This document shows positions 53,896 through 62,728 of a DNA stretch of 64,000 nucleotides, in pieces. Origin of the DNA: Arthrobacter antibioticus (lineage in GTDB: Bacteria > Actinomycetota > Actinomycetes > Actinomycetales > Micrococcaceae); assembly GCF_030063205.1 (NCBI RefSeq), contig NZ_JASISQ010000009.1, positions 1 to 64,000 on the forward strand, read 5' to 3'. Both the position numbers and the translations under genes were made by a program. Every line of letters starts with the position of its first letter. The stretch's first letter is position 1. The notes under the pieces are model-generated. The model saw only the letters and a program-made list of their open reading frames with translations. It had not been told where the DNA came from and did not search any database.

Positions 53896-53923
53896 AGTGA
53901 TCTTCTTCTTTCGTTAGGGAGGG

Positions 53924-54454
53924 TTAGTGGAAGCCGTCAGGCATATTGATGTACTTGATCTTCCACTCACGATTAGCGCCTTGACGGTTCAGATCGAAGT
54001 CGAAAACACCGATGGTCGTGGGAAATTCAACATGAGCTGCGAAGCCATTTCCCTCATCTATGAGTAGTTTCGGGGCGCCAATGGTTTTGAAGACCGGGAT
54101 GTTCGCTGGGTCTACGCCCTGATATTTAGCCCCGGCTTCGTTAGTCATGTATTGGGCCAGCTCATAAATCCACGTTTTGCTATCCACCGTGCGGCGGTTG
54201 TAGAGAATCATGGCCTGTGAGGCCACATCCAGAGCATCGGTCTTAGCCTGGTCATCCCATCCCGGATCACTGATCCCGGTATGGTCCGCTTGAGGTGACC
54301 CATCGCAAGAACCGCATTGGGTGGCTGTAGCTGTCACGGTGGCAGAGACTTCTTCGGTTTCTGCGCTTGGTGTGGCTGGTTGCCCGGAGCATGCAGTAAG
54401 TACGGTCACAGCGATTCCCGCAGCGGTCACGAGTTGGAAGAGTTTTGCTTTCAT
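53924..54454 (-). CDS. T4SS-associated lipoprotein
   Basis: The 176-residue protein has a signal peptide and lipobox LTAC (Cys22), a Thr/Ala/Glu-rich spacer with CGSC, and a C-terminal NTF2-like region (ALDVASQAMILYNRRTVDSK, WIYELAQYM, VFDFDLNRQGANREWKIKYI). It should sit on the outside of the membrane near the transfer channel. It is 18 bases from the lytic enzyme gene. The family is not named with certainty. Confidence 0.7.
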   Translation of the reverse strand: MKAKLFQLVTAAGIAVTVLTACSGQPATPSAETEEVSATVTATATQCGSCDGSPQADHTGISDPGWDDQAKTDALDVASQAMILYNRRTVDSKTWIYELAQYMTNEAGAKYQGVDPANIPVFKTIGAPKLLIDEGNGFAAHVEFPTTIGVFDFDLNRQGANREWKIKYINMPDGFH

Positions 54455-54472
54455 CAGAAATTCCCTTCTTAG

Positions 54473-55537
54473 TTAGGAGGCTTGAGCGAACTGATCGCTG
54501 GTAGGAATGAGTAGGTACCCAGAGGGTGAGCTAGCGGCGATAGTGCGTGTGTAGTACCCGCCTAAATGATCCGGACCCATGTTGTAGCCCTCTTCAAGGA
54601 CCGTGCCGTCAGCGGCAATGGCCTTCACCACAGCCACATGGCCATAGAGAGGATCACCACCAGGATTGCCCGGGCCGTACCAAATAATGGCCCCAACCTT
54701 AGGTGTCATCGTTACGGTCCAGCCCTCGCGCTGCCACGTCGGTCCCCACGTCATTGCGTGACCAGGTCCCAGCGCCCGAGCGTCCATTTGGGACGGATCA
54801 GTAATGTTGAGTTGCTGCATCATGCGCCACCACGCGAAGTCCGTGCAGTTCTTATACGAAAACCCAGTCACCGGGTTATTGGCGTTGTATAGGCCATCCT
54901 TGAACCCGTAATCGTCATCCTTGCCTGACTCCCCCGGAATACCGGGTGAACCCTCACAAGATGCTTCCTCGACCGTGATACCAGCCAATGAGGCGATGAC
55001 CGCGCTGGCAGGTTGGGCATATTTTGTGTAGTGGTCCGGGTCAGCGTTGCCTTGCACTACGTGCGCGGCCGCTGTGAGAGTCATGGACTCCCACCTGGAC
55101 ACTTTCAACAGAGCTTTGAAGAAGTTCGTTGCGCTAATCGTCGGGTCCATACGTTCCGTGTAGCTACCCCACGCGCCATTATCGCGCTGCTGGAAAAGAC
55201 CGCGTGAATCAGGCCCCGGCCCGTCGCCATGATCCAGCACACGCAACCCGGACTCACCAATAGCCACCATGACTCCCACGGTTTGACCCTGAGTAGAGAG
55301 GTTCAGTTTCTGACCGGCATTGATAATCAATGCCGCATTCTTGAGCTGTTCCCCCTCAAACCCTGCAACCGGTGTTGTCGGCAATTTGGTGGTGTCAACA
55401 GAGGCACCGGGCAAGCACGCGGCTGCTGCTGGTGAGCTCGTGCTCATGCCCAACACGATCAGCACCACAAGTAGAACCGGCAACAGGAACGCACCAGCCA
55501 ACAAAGCCACAGCGCCCGCTCCGGATTCTTCATTCAC
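54473..55537 (-). CDS. VirB1-like peptidoglycan hydrolase (lysozyme-like plus CHAP)
   Basis: The 354-residue protein has an N-terminal anchor (LLAGAFLLPVLLVVLIVLGM), a lysozyme/SLT-like domain with GESGL (Glu95) and SRGLFQQR (111-118), and a C-terminal CHAP domain with catalytic Cys231 (NCTDFAWW) and His300 (YGHVAVV). Such two-domain enzymes open the cell wall for conjugation channels. It is the first gene of the minus-strand transfer operon. Confidence 0.9.
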   Translation of the reverse strand: MNEESGAGAVALLAGAFLLPVLLVVLIVLGMSTSSPAAAACLPGASVDTTKLPTTPVAGFEGEQLKNAALIINAGQKLNLSTQGQTVGVMVAIGESGLRVLDHGDGPGPDSRGLFQQRDNGAWGSYTERMDPTISATNFFKALLKVSRWESMTLTAAAHVVQGNADPDHYTKYAQPASAVIASLAGITVEEASCEGSPGIPGESGKDDDYGFKDGLYNANNPVTGFSYKNCTDFAWWRMMQQLNITDPSQMDARALGPGHAMTWGPTWQREGWTVTMTPKVGAIIWYGPGNPGGDPLYGHVAVVKAIAADGTVLEEGYNMGPDHLGGYYTRTIAASSPSGYLLIPTSDQFAQAS

Positions 55538-55811
55538 AGCAACACCGCTCCAAACTTGCTATCGCAAGCCGCAGAAATAACATCGCAGCCTGCTAGAACC
55601 ATAGAAAAAGAGATCCAAGGCAGTGCGTTTTTTGTCGATCAAACAGGTGGAAGTCGCATTGAATGGCTCTAACAAAACGATACACGCCTGTAGTGAACAT
55701 GTGCAACGCCTGTAGAGTAAATGGGTTGTCCATTTGGCTAGTTGTAGGCGACAGCTACGATGGTTTAATATTTCGCGGTACTAACGGACCACCACCGGAG
55801 GATGACTATCA

Positions 55812-56963
55812 GTGTTGAAGAGATGGTGCGGACTGTCCTGTTTGGTGTTGCTTCTGCCGACAGCGGCGCTCTCTGGATTCGCGGTTGTTTTGGCTCGGAA
55901 AATTGTTAAGCGGGCCCCAAAGGACTACAGACACGCCGAATTGACAGATGACGGACGTCGAATCCGCATCGATTTGGATGACTACACCAAGGCTCCTGGC
56001 ATCTTTGGTGTGTTCGATCTTGTAGCCGAAAGATACACAAGAGTAGGTGAGGTCGCTCTGATCAATGAGGACAAAAAGTACTTAGAGCGGTGGATTGACC
56101 CGCCTGTCTCAAGACCTAACCATTTGGGGCCACTGGTCGATTGGACTCCGGATGTTTTCTTCGATCCATCTGCGGTCGGTGGACGATACGAAGAAGTGCT
56201 TATCCCAACCACTTACGGTGCGGCACCCGCCTGGCTATTCGAAGGTGATAACACGGACGTATGGGTGATCCATATCCATGGGAGCTGGACCGACCGCGCA
56301 ATCATGTTCCGAGATGTCCACGCTTTTAGACCATTAGGCTTTACCTCCCTAATACCCTCATTTCGCAGCGACCCAGAGGTTATACCGCCCCAGGCCCAAT
56401 CAAGTCACCTTGGGCAAACCGAATGGCATGATGTGGAATGCGCGATGGGCTACGCCGTTGCTCATGGAGCCAAAAGAATTATCCTCTCTGGCTGGTCCAT
56501 GGGTGGGACCATAGCCCTACTTACGGCAGAGCGCAGCGCCTACAGGAGGCAGATAGCAGGAATTGTTCTAGTGGGACCTGTTACAAGCTGGCGTAAAACC
56601 ATCATTGCAGGTGCAGCGCGCGCTGGCGTTCCTGCGGCTGGCGCCGGCCTTGCCATCCGTCTGTTGCAATTTTCTCTCTTCGCGAAGTTTGTCGGATTGA
56701 AGGAAGCAATCAATTTCGAAGAGCTCGAATGGGCCGTTGCAGCAGGCCGGGTAACCACACCGACGCTGGTCCTACACTCCAAATCTGACCAAGAAGTTCC
56801 CTGGGAAATATCAGCCGCGTTTCAAATGGCTAATCCCGACACTGTCACCCTCATCACCCTTCCTGAAGCACACCATACTCAGGAGTGGAACGCCTCGCCC
56901 AGTTCCTTTACCAACGAACTTAGGACATGGGTCAGTACAACAATTTCGGCTGAGCAGGGCTAA
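55812..56963 (+). CDS. Alpha/beta hydrolase with N-terminal membrane segment
   Basis: The 383-residue protein starts with GTG at 55812 (GGAGG 11 bases upstream; TTG 55815 is an alternative). It has a hydrophobic N-terminal anchor (LSCLVLLLPTAALSGFAVVL), an oxyanion region HIHGSW (154-159), nucleophile GWSMGG (Ser229), Asp326 (SKSDQEVP) and His354/355. The substrate is unknown. It ends convergently with a four-base overlap with the next gene. Confidence 0.8.
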   Translation: MLKRWCGLSCLVLLLPTAALSGFAVVLARKIVKRAPKDYRHAELTDDGRRIRIDLDDYTKAPGIFGVFDLVAERYTRVGEVALINEDKKYLERWIDPPVSRPNHLGPLVDWTPDVFFDPSAVGGRYEEVLIPTTYGAAPAWLFEGDNTDVWVIHIHGSWTDRAIMFRDVHAFRPLGFTSLIPSFRSDPEVIPPQAQSSHLGQTEWHDVECAMGYAVAHGAKRIILSGWSMGGTIALLTAERSAYRRQIAGIVLVGPVTSWRKTIIAGAARAGVPAAGAGLAIRLLQFSLFAKFVGLKEAINFEELEWAVAAGRVTTPTLVLHSKSDQEVPWEISAAFQMANPDTVTLITLPEAHHTQEWNASPSSFTNELRTWVSTTISAEQG

Positions 56964-57874
56964 ATCTGAGCGTTTAGCTTGGCTTCAATTTTGCGGATCC
57001 TGCTTTGAATAGGTTCCGAGAACGTCATCAGGCTCGCTCGCTCGCGGTTATGAACGTCAATGAGGCTCTTATAGATTCCGTCTTCGAGCGTCTCATTGAA
57101 GAAATCCCATACGGGCTTGAATCGAGAGCGGTTCACACTAAATTTAATTCTCATCGCAGTGAGCCAGAGAGCATCACCCATCAAGAGGTGCAGTCTTGGG
57201 AACTGTTTCCAAATAAACAGCACCAACCAACTGGCTGCTGTCACCGAAAGGCCGAGATAGAAAAGACGATAAAACCAAGAACCGATCGTCAAAGCGAGCT
57301 CATCCCAAGGGGTGAAATGGAAGAGCGCTACATATGCCAGGTGGCACGCACAGCCCACCGCAACTAAGAGCATACCCGTTGAAAATACTGCTAACAGGCC
57401 TCTTGCCTTGTGGCGAAGCATGTAGACAAGCCTGAGCACAGTAAATAACAATGCGAACATGTACGTACCGCTGTAAGAGGCAGTTGCTAGCTGTCCCATT
57501 CGGGGAAAGATAAAGTCCGCCGCGGTTGGTGCTTTATCTTCAATCAGCACGAAACAAGTGATCATGATGGGAATGCTTAGCAACGGGGCATAGTAAGTCC
57601 AGCTGAGAATGGGGACGTTCGCTAACTGTCGCACGCTGTCGTTGAAGAAGAAGATTGCCAGCAACGCGAAGATGGCTTGCAGTAAATTTGCGACGTTGAT
57701 GCTACCGAGGTAGCTGTCAATAGTCGCCAACGGGGTAACAATCCCCAGAGCGTAGAGAGCAATGAGGCCGAACACGGAGGCCAACCAGGACGCCCGGGCC
57801 TCTTTCACCTTCACCACGGTAGGGACCCTAAGTAGACAGAGGGCGCTCAACAGCGTGAAGAGTATTAGCCTCAT
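56960..57874 (-). CDS. Multi-pass membrane protein (MAB_1171c-like)
   Basis: The 304-residue protein has about seven hydrophobic segments to residue 230 and a basic cytoplasmic end (MRIKFSVNRSRFKPVWDFFN, ERASLMTFSEPIQSRIRKIE). It is the third gene of a triad with an XRE regulator and an ImmA/IrrE-like protease, an arrangement I recognise as common in actinobacteria with MAB_1171c-type membrane proteins. Function unknown; sensing or toxin export has been speculated. Confidence 0.7.
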   Translation of the reverse strand: MRLILFTLLSALCLLRVPTVVKVKEARASWLASVFGLIALYALGIVTPLATIDSYLGSINVANLLQAIFALLAIFFFNDSVRQLANVPILSWTYYAPLLSIPIMITCFVLIEDKAPTAADFIFPRMGQLATASYSGTYMFALLFTVLRLVYMLRHKARGLLAVFSTGMLLVAVGCACHLAYVALFHFTPWDELALTIGSWFYRLFYLGLSVTAASWLVLFIWKQFPRLHLLMGDALWLTAMRIKFSVNRSRFKPVWDFFNETLEDGIYKSLIDVHNRERASLMTFSEPIQSRIRKIEAKLNAQI

Positions 57875-57877
57875 CGT

Positions 57878-58321
57878 TCAGCAGAGGAAAGGATCGAGAG
57901 CAGAACGGCTGCGTGCGCGGGTCTTTTTAGACATCATGAAAGCAAAATTCTCCACCCAACGCTCTACGGGATCGTCCTCAATGTGCCGGCAACTAACGCT
58001 GATTGCGTCTGCGGTCTGATTCAAGAGCGATTGAGGAATCTCGGGTAAGGCCAGATCTAACTTCTCCAGATAAATGTGACCAAGCTCGTGATAAATACAG
58101 TGAAGCTTGTATTGCAACGAATTCTGAGGCGGAAAGAGGACGTTGATATGGTCCTCAAACTCGACCTTTAGTGCGGTCAGCGATCCCCATTCTCCATCAT
58201 GTTCAACCAAGTTAATCGGCTTCTGACAGATCACTACCAAACGCTCAATAACTTCCGTCATCGAGGTAGTACCGGTACCGCACAGATCGCGGATCTTTTC
58301 CTCAACCGGAGGGAGAACCAT
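57878..58321 (-). CDS. ImmA/IrrE-like metallopeptidase
   Basis: The 147-residue protein carries the zinc-peptidase motif HELGH (78-82) in a helical context, with a downstream acidic stretch that may give the third ligand. ImmA/IrrE proteases often cleave a partner XRE repressor. The gene directly follows an XRE-like gene (stop and start adjacent at 58322/58321) and precedes the membrane protein by three bases, so the three form an operon. Confidence 0.8.
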   Translation of the reverse strand: MVLPPVEEKIRDLCGTGTTSMTEVIERLVVICQKPINLVEHDGEWGSLTALKVEFEDHINVLFPPQNSLQYKLHCIYHELGHIYLEKLDLALPEIPQSLLNQTADAISVSCRHIEDDPVERWVENFAFMMSKKTRARSRSALDPFLC

Positions 58322-58768
58322 TCACTTGTCACCATTCATTGACTCATCAATAATCTTGGTGATCGTCTTAAGGATTTCCGGGGAAGTCGCTCCCAAATTT
58401 CTCGCGGCGAAGTTCTTCACTTTGAGCTTTCGCATCTGATCAAGAAACTCCATCCGTGCTTCCACATCAGGTGGTGTCTCACTGTATAGATCAGTCAGAT
58501 AAGTAGCGGGTACTTCGAAGACGAACTTTGCGATGCCTTTCAGGAGATCTTGATCCGTCACCAAACTGCCGGTGCCGTTGATCAAGTAGGACCAACGTGT
58601 CCGTGAAAGCTGGATTCCATTGGCGGAGAGTGCTTCCTCAACATGCGGGTACGTGAGTGCGGTGTTGTTGTCGGATTCCCAAATATCCACAAGGATGCCC
58701 ATGCGGTCCGCTAGCCGTTCCTTCTTCTGCTGTTGCGTAAGGAAGACGCTACGGCCTGCTTTTGCCAT
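58322..58768 (-). CDS. XRE-like helix-turn-helix regulator
   Basis: The 148-residue protein has a helical N-terminal domain (TYPHVEEALSANGIQLSRTR, WSYLINGTGSLVTDQDLLKG) with the XRE-like DNA-recognition pattern used by regulators paired with ImmA/IrrE proteases. The C-terminal part may be the protease target. GAGGAGCTATAAAG precedes the ATG. Confidence 0.72.
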   Translation of the reverse strand: MAKAGRSVFLTQQQKKERLADRMGILVDIWESDNNTALTYPHVEEALSANGIQLSRTRWSYLINGTGSLVTDQDLLKGIAKFVFEVPATYLTDLYSETPPDVEARMEFLDQMRKLKVKNFAARNLGATSPEILKTITKIIDESMNGDK

Positions 58769-59002
58769 CTTTATAGCTCCTCGCCAAGGTCAGCGGTTGT
58801 AGTGTAGGCCGCCACACAACGTAGAGGGACAGCTAACTTCAAATCTTACCTGATTCCACCAGGAGCGTATAAGAAGCGCGCAACCATTGAGTTGTGCATG
58901 TACAAAGCATGTATGTAAACTATCGCTTACTTAGCAAATGAAGCCAGAATCTCTATACCGCGACACGACTTGTATATCTACAGGTTCTCTTAAAACGGAG
59001 TT

Positions 59003-59230
59003 ATGGTGGTCCACATGGAGGAATACCGTGCACCCAAGCTGATTGGAAAGAAGACACCACTGAACTGTCTGGTGCTCCCGGAGCAGCACCACAGCGCTTG
59101 GGTGGCGATGCAGCGGTACAACATGTCCTTCGGGGAGTATGTAGGCGCGCTGATCGACCGCGCAGAAGGACGCCCCAACAAACTTGACGGTATGCACCAG
59201 GAGGCGCTGCCCTTAGAACAGACGAGTTAA
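59003..59230 (+). CDS. Small ribbon-helix-helix-like protein, copy 1
   Basis: The 75-residue product (or 71 from ATG 59015) shares the segment LPEQHHSAW...SFGEYVGALIDRAEG and ends EALPLEQTS. It is paralogous to the gene at 59672 (LPEQHKRAH...SLSEYVGALIDRDSG, EALPIAKAS). The strand-helix-helix length suggests a DNA-binding RHH protein. A terminator follows directly. Possibly a copy-number or transfer regulator. Confidence 0.65.
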   Translation: MVVHMEEYRAPKLIGKKTPLNCLVLPEQHHSAWVAMQRYNMSFGEYVGALIDRAEGRPNKLDGMHQEALPLEQTS

Positions 59231-59235
59231 ACGAA

Positions 59236-59258
59236 GAAGCCCCGCTTAGCGGGGCTTC
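59236..59258 (+). terminator. Terminator after RHH-like copy 1
   Basis: GAAGCCCCGC (59236-59245), loop TTA and GCGGGGCTTC (59249-59258) form a perfect 10-bp stem five bases past the stop codon; the tail has a T5 run about 14 bases further on. Confidence 0.75.
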
Positions 59259-59671
59259 GGTCCGTATAAAGTTTTTCAAGCTTTTCACCATCAGATCTTG
59301 GCGGGTCCTGGTGAAAGGCTTCGACAGTTACACCCTCAAGGAGTCTCTGTATGTCATTTACCTTACACGCAACTGTCCTCAGTGGTCCAGAAAACACACC
59401 GAGCAGTAAAGCTCATACCCCTGTAGTACGTCACCGATCAGTGTGCCGCGGCACAAGCGCACAAGCATTATGGGTGGCCCCAAAACTTTCGCGTTCGGTA
59501 GCCTCACGGTTGCCATCATCTCCGGAGTGCTACCGGAAAGTGAATAGCTAAGATGGTTATCCGCGCAAATAGACCTTCGATCACTTACGGACCCTCGTGA
59601 ACATTATGTTTCTTAGCGACACGCCGTGTCGCGGTACCGGTATCGCGCATATTTTCGGGAAGGATGGAGCT
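59259..59671. other. Spacer between the two RHH-like genes, with a possible 66-codon frame
   Basis: A 66-codon frame at 59351-59551 has AAGGAG seven bases before its ATG, but its Ser/Thr/Val/Arg-rich sequence resembles no known protein, so it is listed here rather than as a gene. No repeats were seen. Confidence 0.3.
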
Positions 59672-59896
59672 ATGAACACACAACCCGTGTATGTCACTCC
59701 CAAACTTGATGGCAATCGTGTTGCCCTTCGGGGTCGATTGTTACCGGAACAACATAAGCGTGCCCACGAGGCTGCGCACGCACATGGATTGTCTCTGAGT
59801 GAGTATGTAGGTGCGCTCATTGATCGGGACTCAGGGCTGTCGAACAAAATTGACGACGCACAGCAGGAGGCTTTGCCTATAGCAAAGGCTTCTTAA
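59672..59896 (+). CDS. Small ribbon-helix-helix-like protein, copy 2
   Basis: The ATG at 59672, with GGATGGAG upstream, gives 74 residues paralogous to the gene at 59003 (shared LPEQH, SEYVGALIDR and QQEALP segments). An upstream in-frame start at 59597 would add unrelated sequence. It sits directly before the primase-like replication gene, so control of replication is plausible. A terminator follows. Confidence 0.68.
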   Translation: MNTQPVYVTPKLDGNRVALRGRLLPEQHKRAHEAAHAHGLSLSEYVGALIDRDSGLSNKIDDAQQEALPIAKAS

Positions 59897-59903
59897 ACGG
59901 CAA

Positions 59904-59926
59904 AAGGCCCGCAGACTGCGGGCCTT
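59904..59926 (+). terminator. Terminator after RHH-like copy 2
   Basis: AAGGCCCGCA (59904-59913), loop GAC and TGCGGGCCTT (59917-59926) form a 10-bp stem seven bases after the stop codon. Confidence 0.7.
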
Positions 59927-60003
59927 GCCTGAAACTCAATCTGTAGCTAAAAACCTCTAACCGCCAAGTTTCTCGGTTTGTAGCTACTTCAACAACAGCG
60001 GCT

Positions 60004-61917
60004 TTGTCATGCCCGCTTTTGCTAAGGAATGGTTCCATCATACACGCACACGCTTTTTTGGGTAAAACCCACTCCGCTGACACACCTAACGTGTCGGCGA
60101 GTGGCTCTGTCCATGCTCAAGCATGGGCTGCTCTCGCGCCTTTAATTGCCGGCGCCCCTGTCATGCGTTTTGCTACCCGCGGCGGGAAATATCCTCGCTC
60201 TCGCTCCAATCCGCCCCACATCACCAAAGCTCTTCCGGCTCGTGCTGTCGCAGTGATGGTCCATGGTGCAGATGGCTCCGTAGCAACTTTGTGCCTTGAC
60301 CTTGACACCTCTAAAGCCCTGCAGGCAGTGGTTGACGATGATGCGGAGGCGATATGCGCCTTACTTACATCCTGTGGATTGAGGTTTGTGGCTGACCACT
60401 CCCCCAGCGGTGGACGCCATATTTACGTTCCTGTTATTGATCGGCTCTCTGCTGAAGACGCTCGAGAACTCGTAGAGGCTCTTGCTACGCGCTTCCCTAG
60501 CTTGGACCCAGGCCCACACCAGAACATTACTGATGGTTGCATTCGCCCACCTGGCTCTTTGCACAAGTCGCTCACTGGACACCAAGTCCTAGATACACCC
60601 CTTTCAGAGGCATACGACGTTTTGATTCGCCGTAACCCGGCCGCTGCTGTACAAGCGCTAAGACAGGCGCTGGCCGCATCTATTCTTCAAGTACGCGCCA
60701 AAAAGACCAGCAAAAAAAGCTTCCTTGCTGTCAAAGACACCAACCCCGGGGTCGGTCCCTCCACTGACTTGATCCTGCGCGGCTCCGTGTTGCGCAACAT
60801 CGCTCGCACCGGCCGCTATGACCCCACACGGTACAAAAGCGACTCAGAAGCCCGCATAGCTGTACTAAATCACCTATGCGCCTGGCAGGTCAGCCTGCCA
60901 GAGATACAAGCACGACTCAGCACCGATTTCGCTGGTCTCCGGGCGCTCTACGGTAACGACACACGCCTGGAGAGGTTACTGGTCAAGGAATGGGAGAACG
61001 CATCCGCATGGGTAACCGAGAAACAACGCCATCAACCAGTGGGGAAAGGTTCTAGCAATAAATACGACACAGAGCCTCCCTTAACCCACAGCGGGGGTGC
61101 CGCTGAACCTCGATCTCGTCTGTCGACGATGAGCGAGATCAATGACATCGAAAATGTTCTTTATTCCGTTATTGACCAACGCCTCGCTCGTACCGGGCGT
61201 GAAGGAATCACTCTCCGCTTCCTTCTTCGGGCTGTTCTAGGTTTCGCGCGTGCGAAAGGATCTTTAGCGATCAATGTGGGCTGTAGGGCGTTCGCTCTCG
61301 CTATGGGGCACCACCACGGGACTATAGCCAGGTTGCTACCGCATCTAGTGAAGTACAGCGGCGGTCTTCTCTCTAAAATTGAGAACGCTCATGGCAAGCA
61401 GGCTGATATCTACCTGCTTGGTCTCCCTGAACACTGGCAAGACCTGGCTAACGCTACTGCGTGGAGAAAAGGTAAAATCTACGGCATTCGTCCTGTATTT
61501 CGAGCTCTCGGTGCACCAGCAGCCCTGGTATACGAGGCCATTGAACGAGGGCGGCACTCCCCCACCACCGCTGACATTGTCAGGGCTACAGGAATGAGTC
61601 GACCTACGGTGGCCAGAGAACTCACTACTTTGGCGGAACTGTCTATGATTGAGCGCCACCATGGCTACTGGCAGCTCATCCACAGCACCAACCTCACCAC
61701 AATTGCCGAATGGTTGGGTGTCCAAGGAGATTACGAAGAACAGCGCAGCATCGTCAAAGCACAACGCCGAGTTTGGCACGCCCATCTTGAACGGCATCTT
61801 GTCCCCGTGATTTACGAAGAAGATCTCTACGACCAAGAACAATCGGAATGGGACCCCTGGATACCCAATGACTACGGAGAGCTCAGTGCACTTGAACGAC
61901 ACCTCCTAGCTGTTTAG
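60004..61917 (+). CDS. Primase-like plasmid replication protein (AEP fold plus HTH)
   Basis: The 637-residue frame (TTG start at 60004; later starts possible) has archaeo-eukaryotic-primase-like motifs: CLDLD (97-101), SPSGGRHIYVP (133-143) and CIRPPGSLHKSLTG (179-192). A C-terminal winged-helix/HTH segment follows (SPTTADIVRATGMSRPTVAR). This matches plasmid Rep/primase proteins of actinobacteria and is the best replication initiator candidate. Its position before parAB supports this. Confidence 0.75.
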   Translation: MSCPLLLRNGSIIHAHAFLGKTHSADTPNVSASGSVHAQAWAALAPLIAGAPVMRFATRGGKYPRSRSNPPHITKALPARAVAVMVHGADGSVATLCLDLDTSKALQAVVDDDAEAICALLTSCGLRFVADHSPSGGRHIYVPVIDRLSAEDARELVEALATRFPSLDPGPHQNITDGCIRPPGSLHKSLTGHQVLDTPLSEAYDVLIRRNPAAAVQALRQALAASILQVRAKKTSKKSFLAVKDTNPGVGPSTDLILRGSVLRNIARTGRYDPTRYKSDSEARIAVLNHLCAWQVSLPEIQARLSTDFAGLRALYGNDTRLERLLVKEWENASAWVTEKQRHQPVGKGSSNKYDTEPPLTHSGGAAEPRSRLSTMSEINDIENVLYSVIDQRLARTGREGITLRFLLRAVLGFARAKGSLAINVGCRAFALAMGHHHGTIARLLPHLVKYSGGLLSKIENAHGKQADIYLLGLPEHWQDLANATAWRKGKIYGIRPVFRALGAPAALVYEAIERGRHSPTTADIVRATGMSRPTVARELTTLAELSMIERHHGYWQLIHSTNLTTIAEWLGVQGDYEEQRSIVKAQRRVWHAHLERHLVPVIYEEDLYDQEQSEWDPWIPNDYGELSALERHLLAV

Positions 61918-62728
61918 ACGGTTGGTGTGGATAAAGAGTCAGAGTTCTCGCTTCCTCCTCGCCGCCGTCACACCATCTCCGGGCTTCAGCCGTCACCAGC
62001 GACACAAAAAATCAGTATCTAGACGCCTTCACATGAACAAGCCCCACGGGCTCTGCGAGGAAGCACCGCTCCTGGAGGCAAAAGACTTTTGAGAGACGTG
62101 TTCCTCTTGTGTTCTCGGTAATCGGTCTTGCGTATGTCGTCGTGCTGGGCATCCAAATCGAACTGGACCGGCAACGTATGAAAGAGGCGGTTATAATCAA
62201 CGTTAAGTCCAGTGGCGGGGAGGTCATGAGGATTGTTTGGCCCGCTCCCAGAGAAAAATCCGGGTACGCCGTAGTTATGTTCGATGGCCAGCGAAGTGAA
62301 TGTCTGCTGCATCTTTTGGATCGGGATCCGTCCGTTTTCAAGTGCGAGCCGTCTGTCAAGCGTCAAGGAGGTACCGGTTGAACTTCCATGGTCTTTGCCC
62401 TAGCTGAGACGCAAGGGCCCGGCTATCGGTCAGATCCCACGCTACATAGGCCCACGAGCCGGGTCTCACCTACACCACAACACGATTGAAGCCAAATGTT
62501 ATTATAATAAATAATTATGTCATGACGTAATGAAAGACAGCCATAATTATTTAGATCTATGCTTCAATGAAATAGTGAGGCAACTGAACCACCGCCTTGG
62601 GGACCGGTGAGATTCGATTCTAGTGAAGAAATAGGGATGATTAAATAATTACGTCAGGACATAATGAAAGATTGACGTATAGACGTACATCTGTCATTCT
62701 TTAAGTAAATATTCTTCAAGGAGGGCTT
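61918..62728. other. Non-coding region between rep and parA; likely origin/centromere DNA
   Basis: Overlapping frames on both strands at 62012-62381 (up to 115 codons) are not convincing. From about 62490 the DNA becomes A/T-rich and holds two 30-base direct repeats (62508 and 62642). Position between rep and parA suggests origin and/or partition-site DNA. Confidence 0.45.
62508..62671. repeat. Two 30-base direct repeats upstream of parA (candidate parS/operator)
   Basis: TAAATAATTATGTCATGACG (start of 62508-62537) recurs at 62642-62671 with 27 of 30 bases conserved. Each contains a (A)TGTCA/TGACGT-like dyad. The second ends about 55 bases before the parA start, a position suitable for autoregulation and partition by the RHH protein. 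Another TAATTAT cluster follows the RHH gene at 63813-63840. Confidence 0.6.

Noticed and set aside
62012-62381. Overlapping frames on both strands between rep and parA
   Set aside because: Neither strand shows clear codon bias or a family motif; they overlap each other almost completely.
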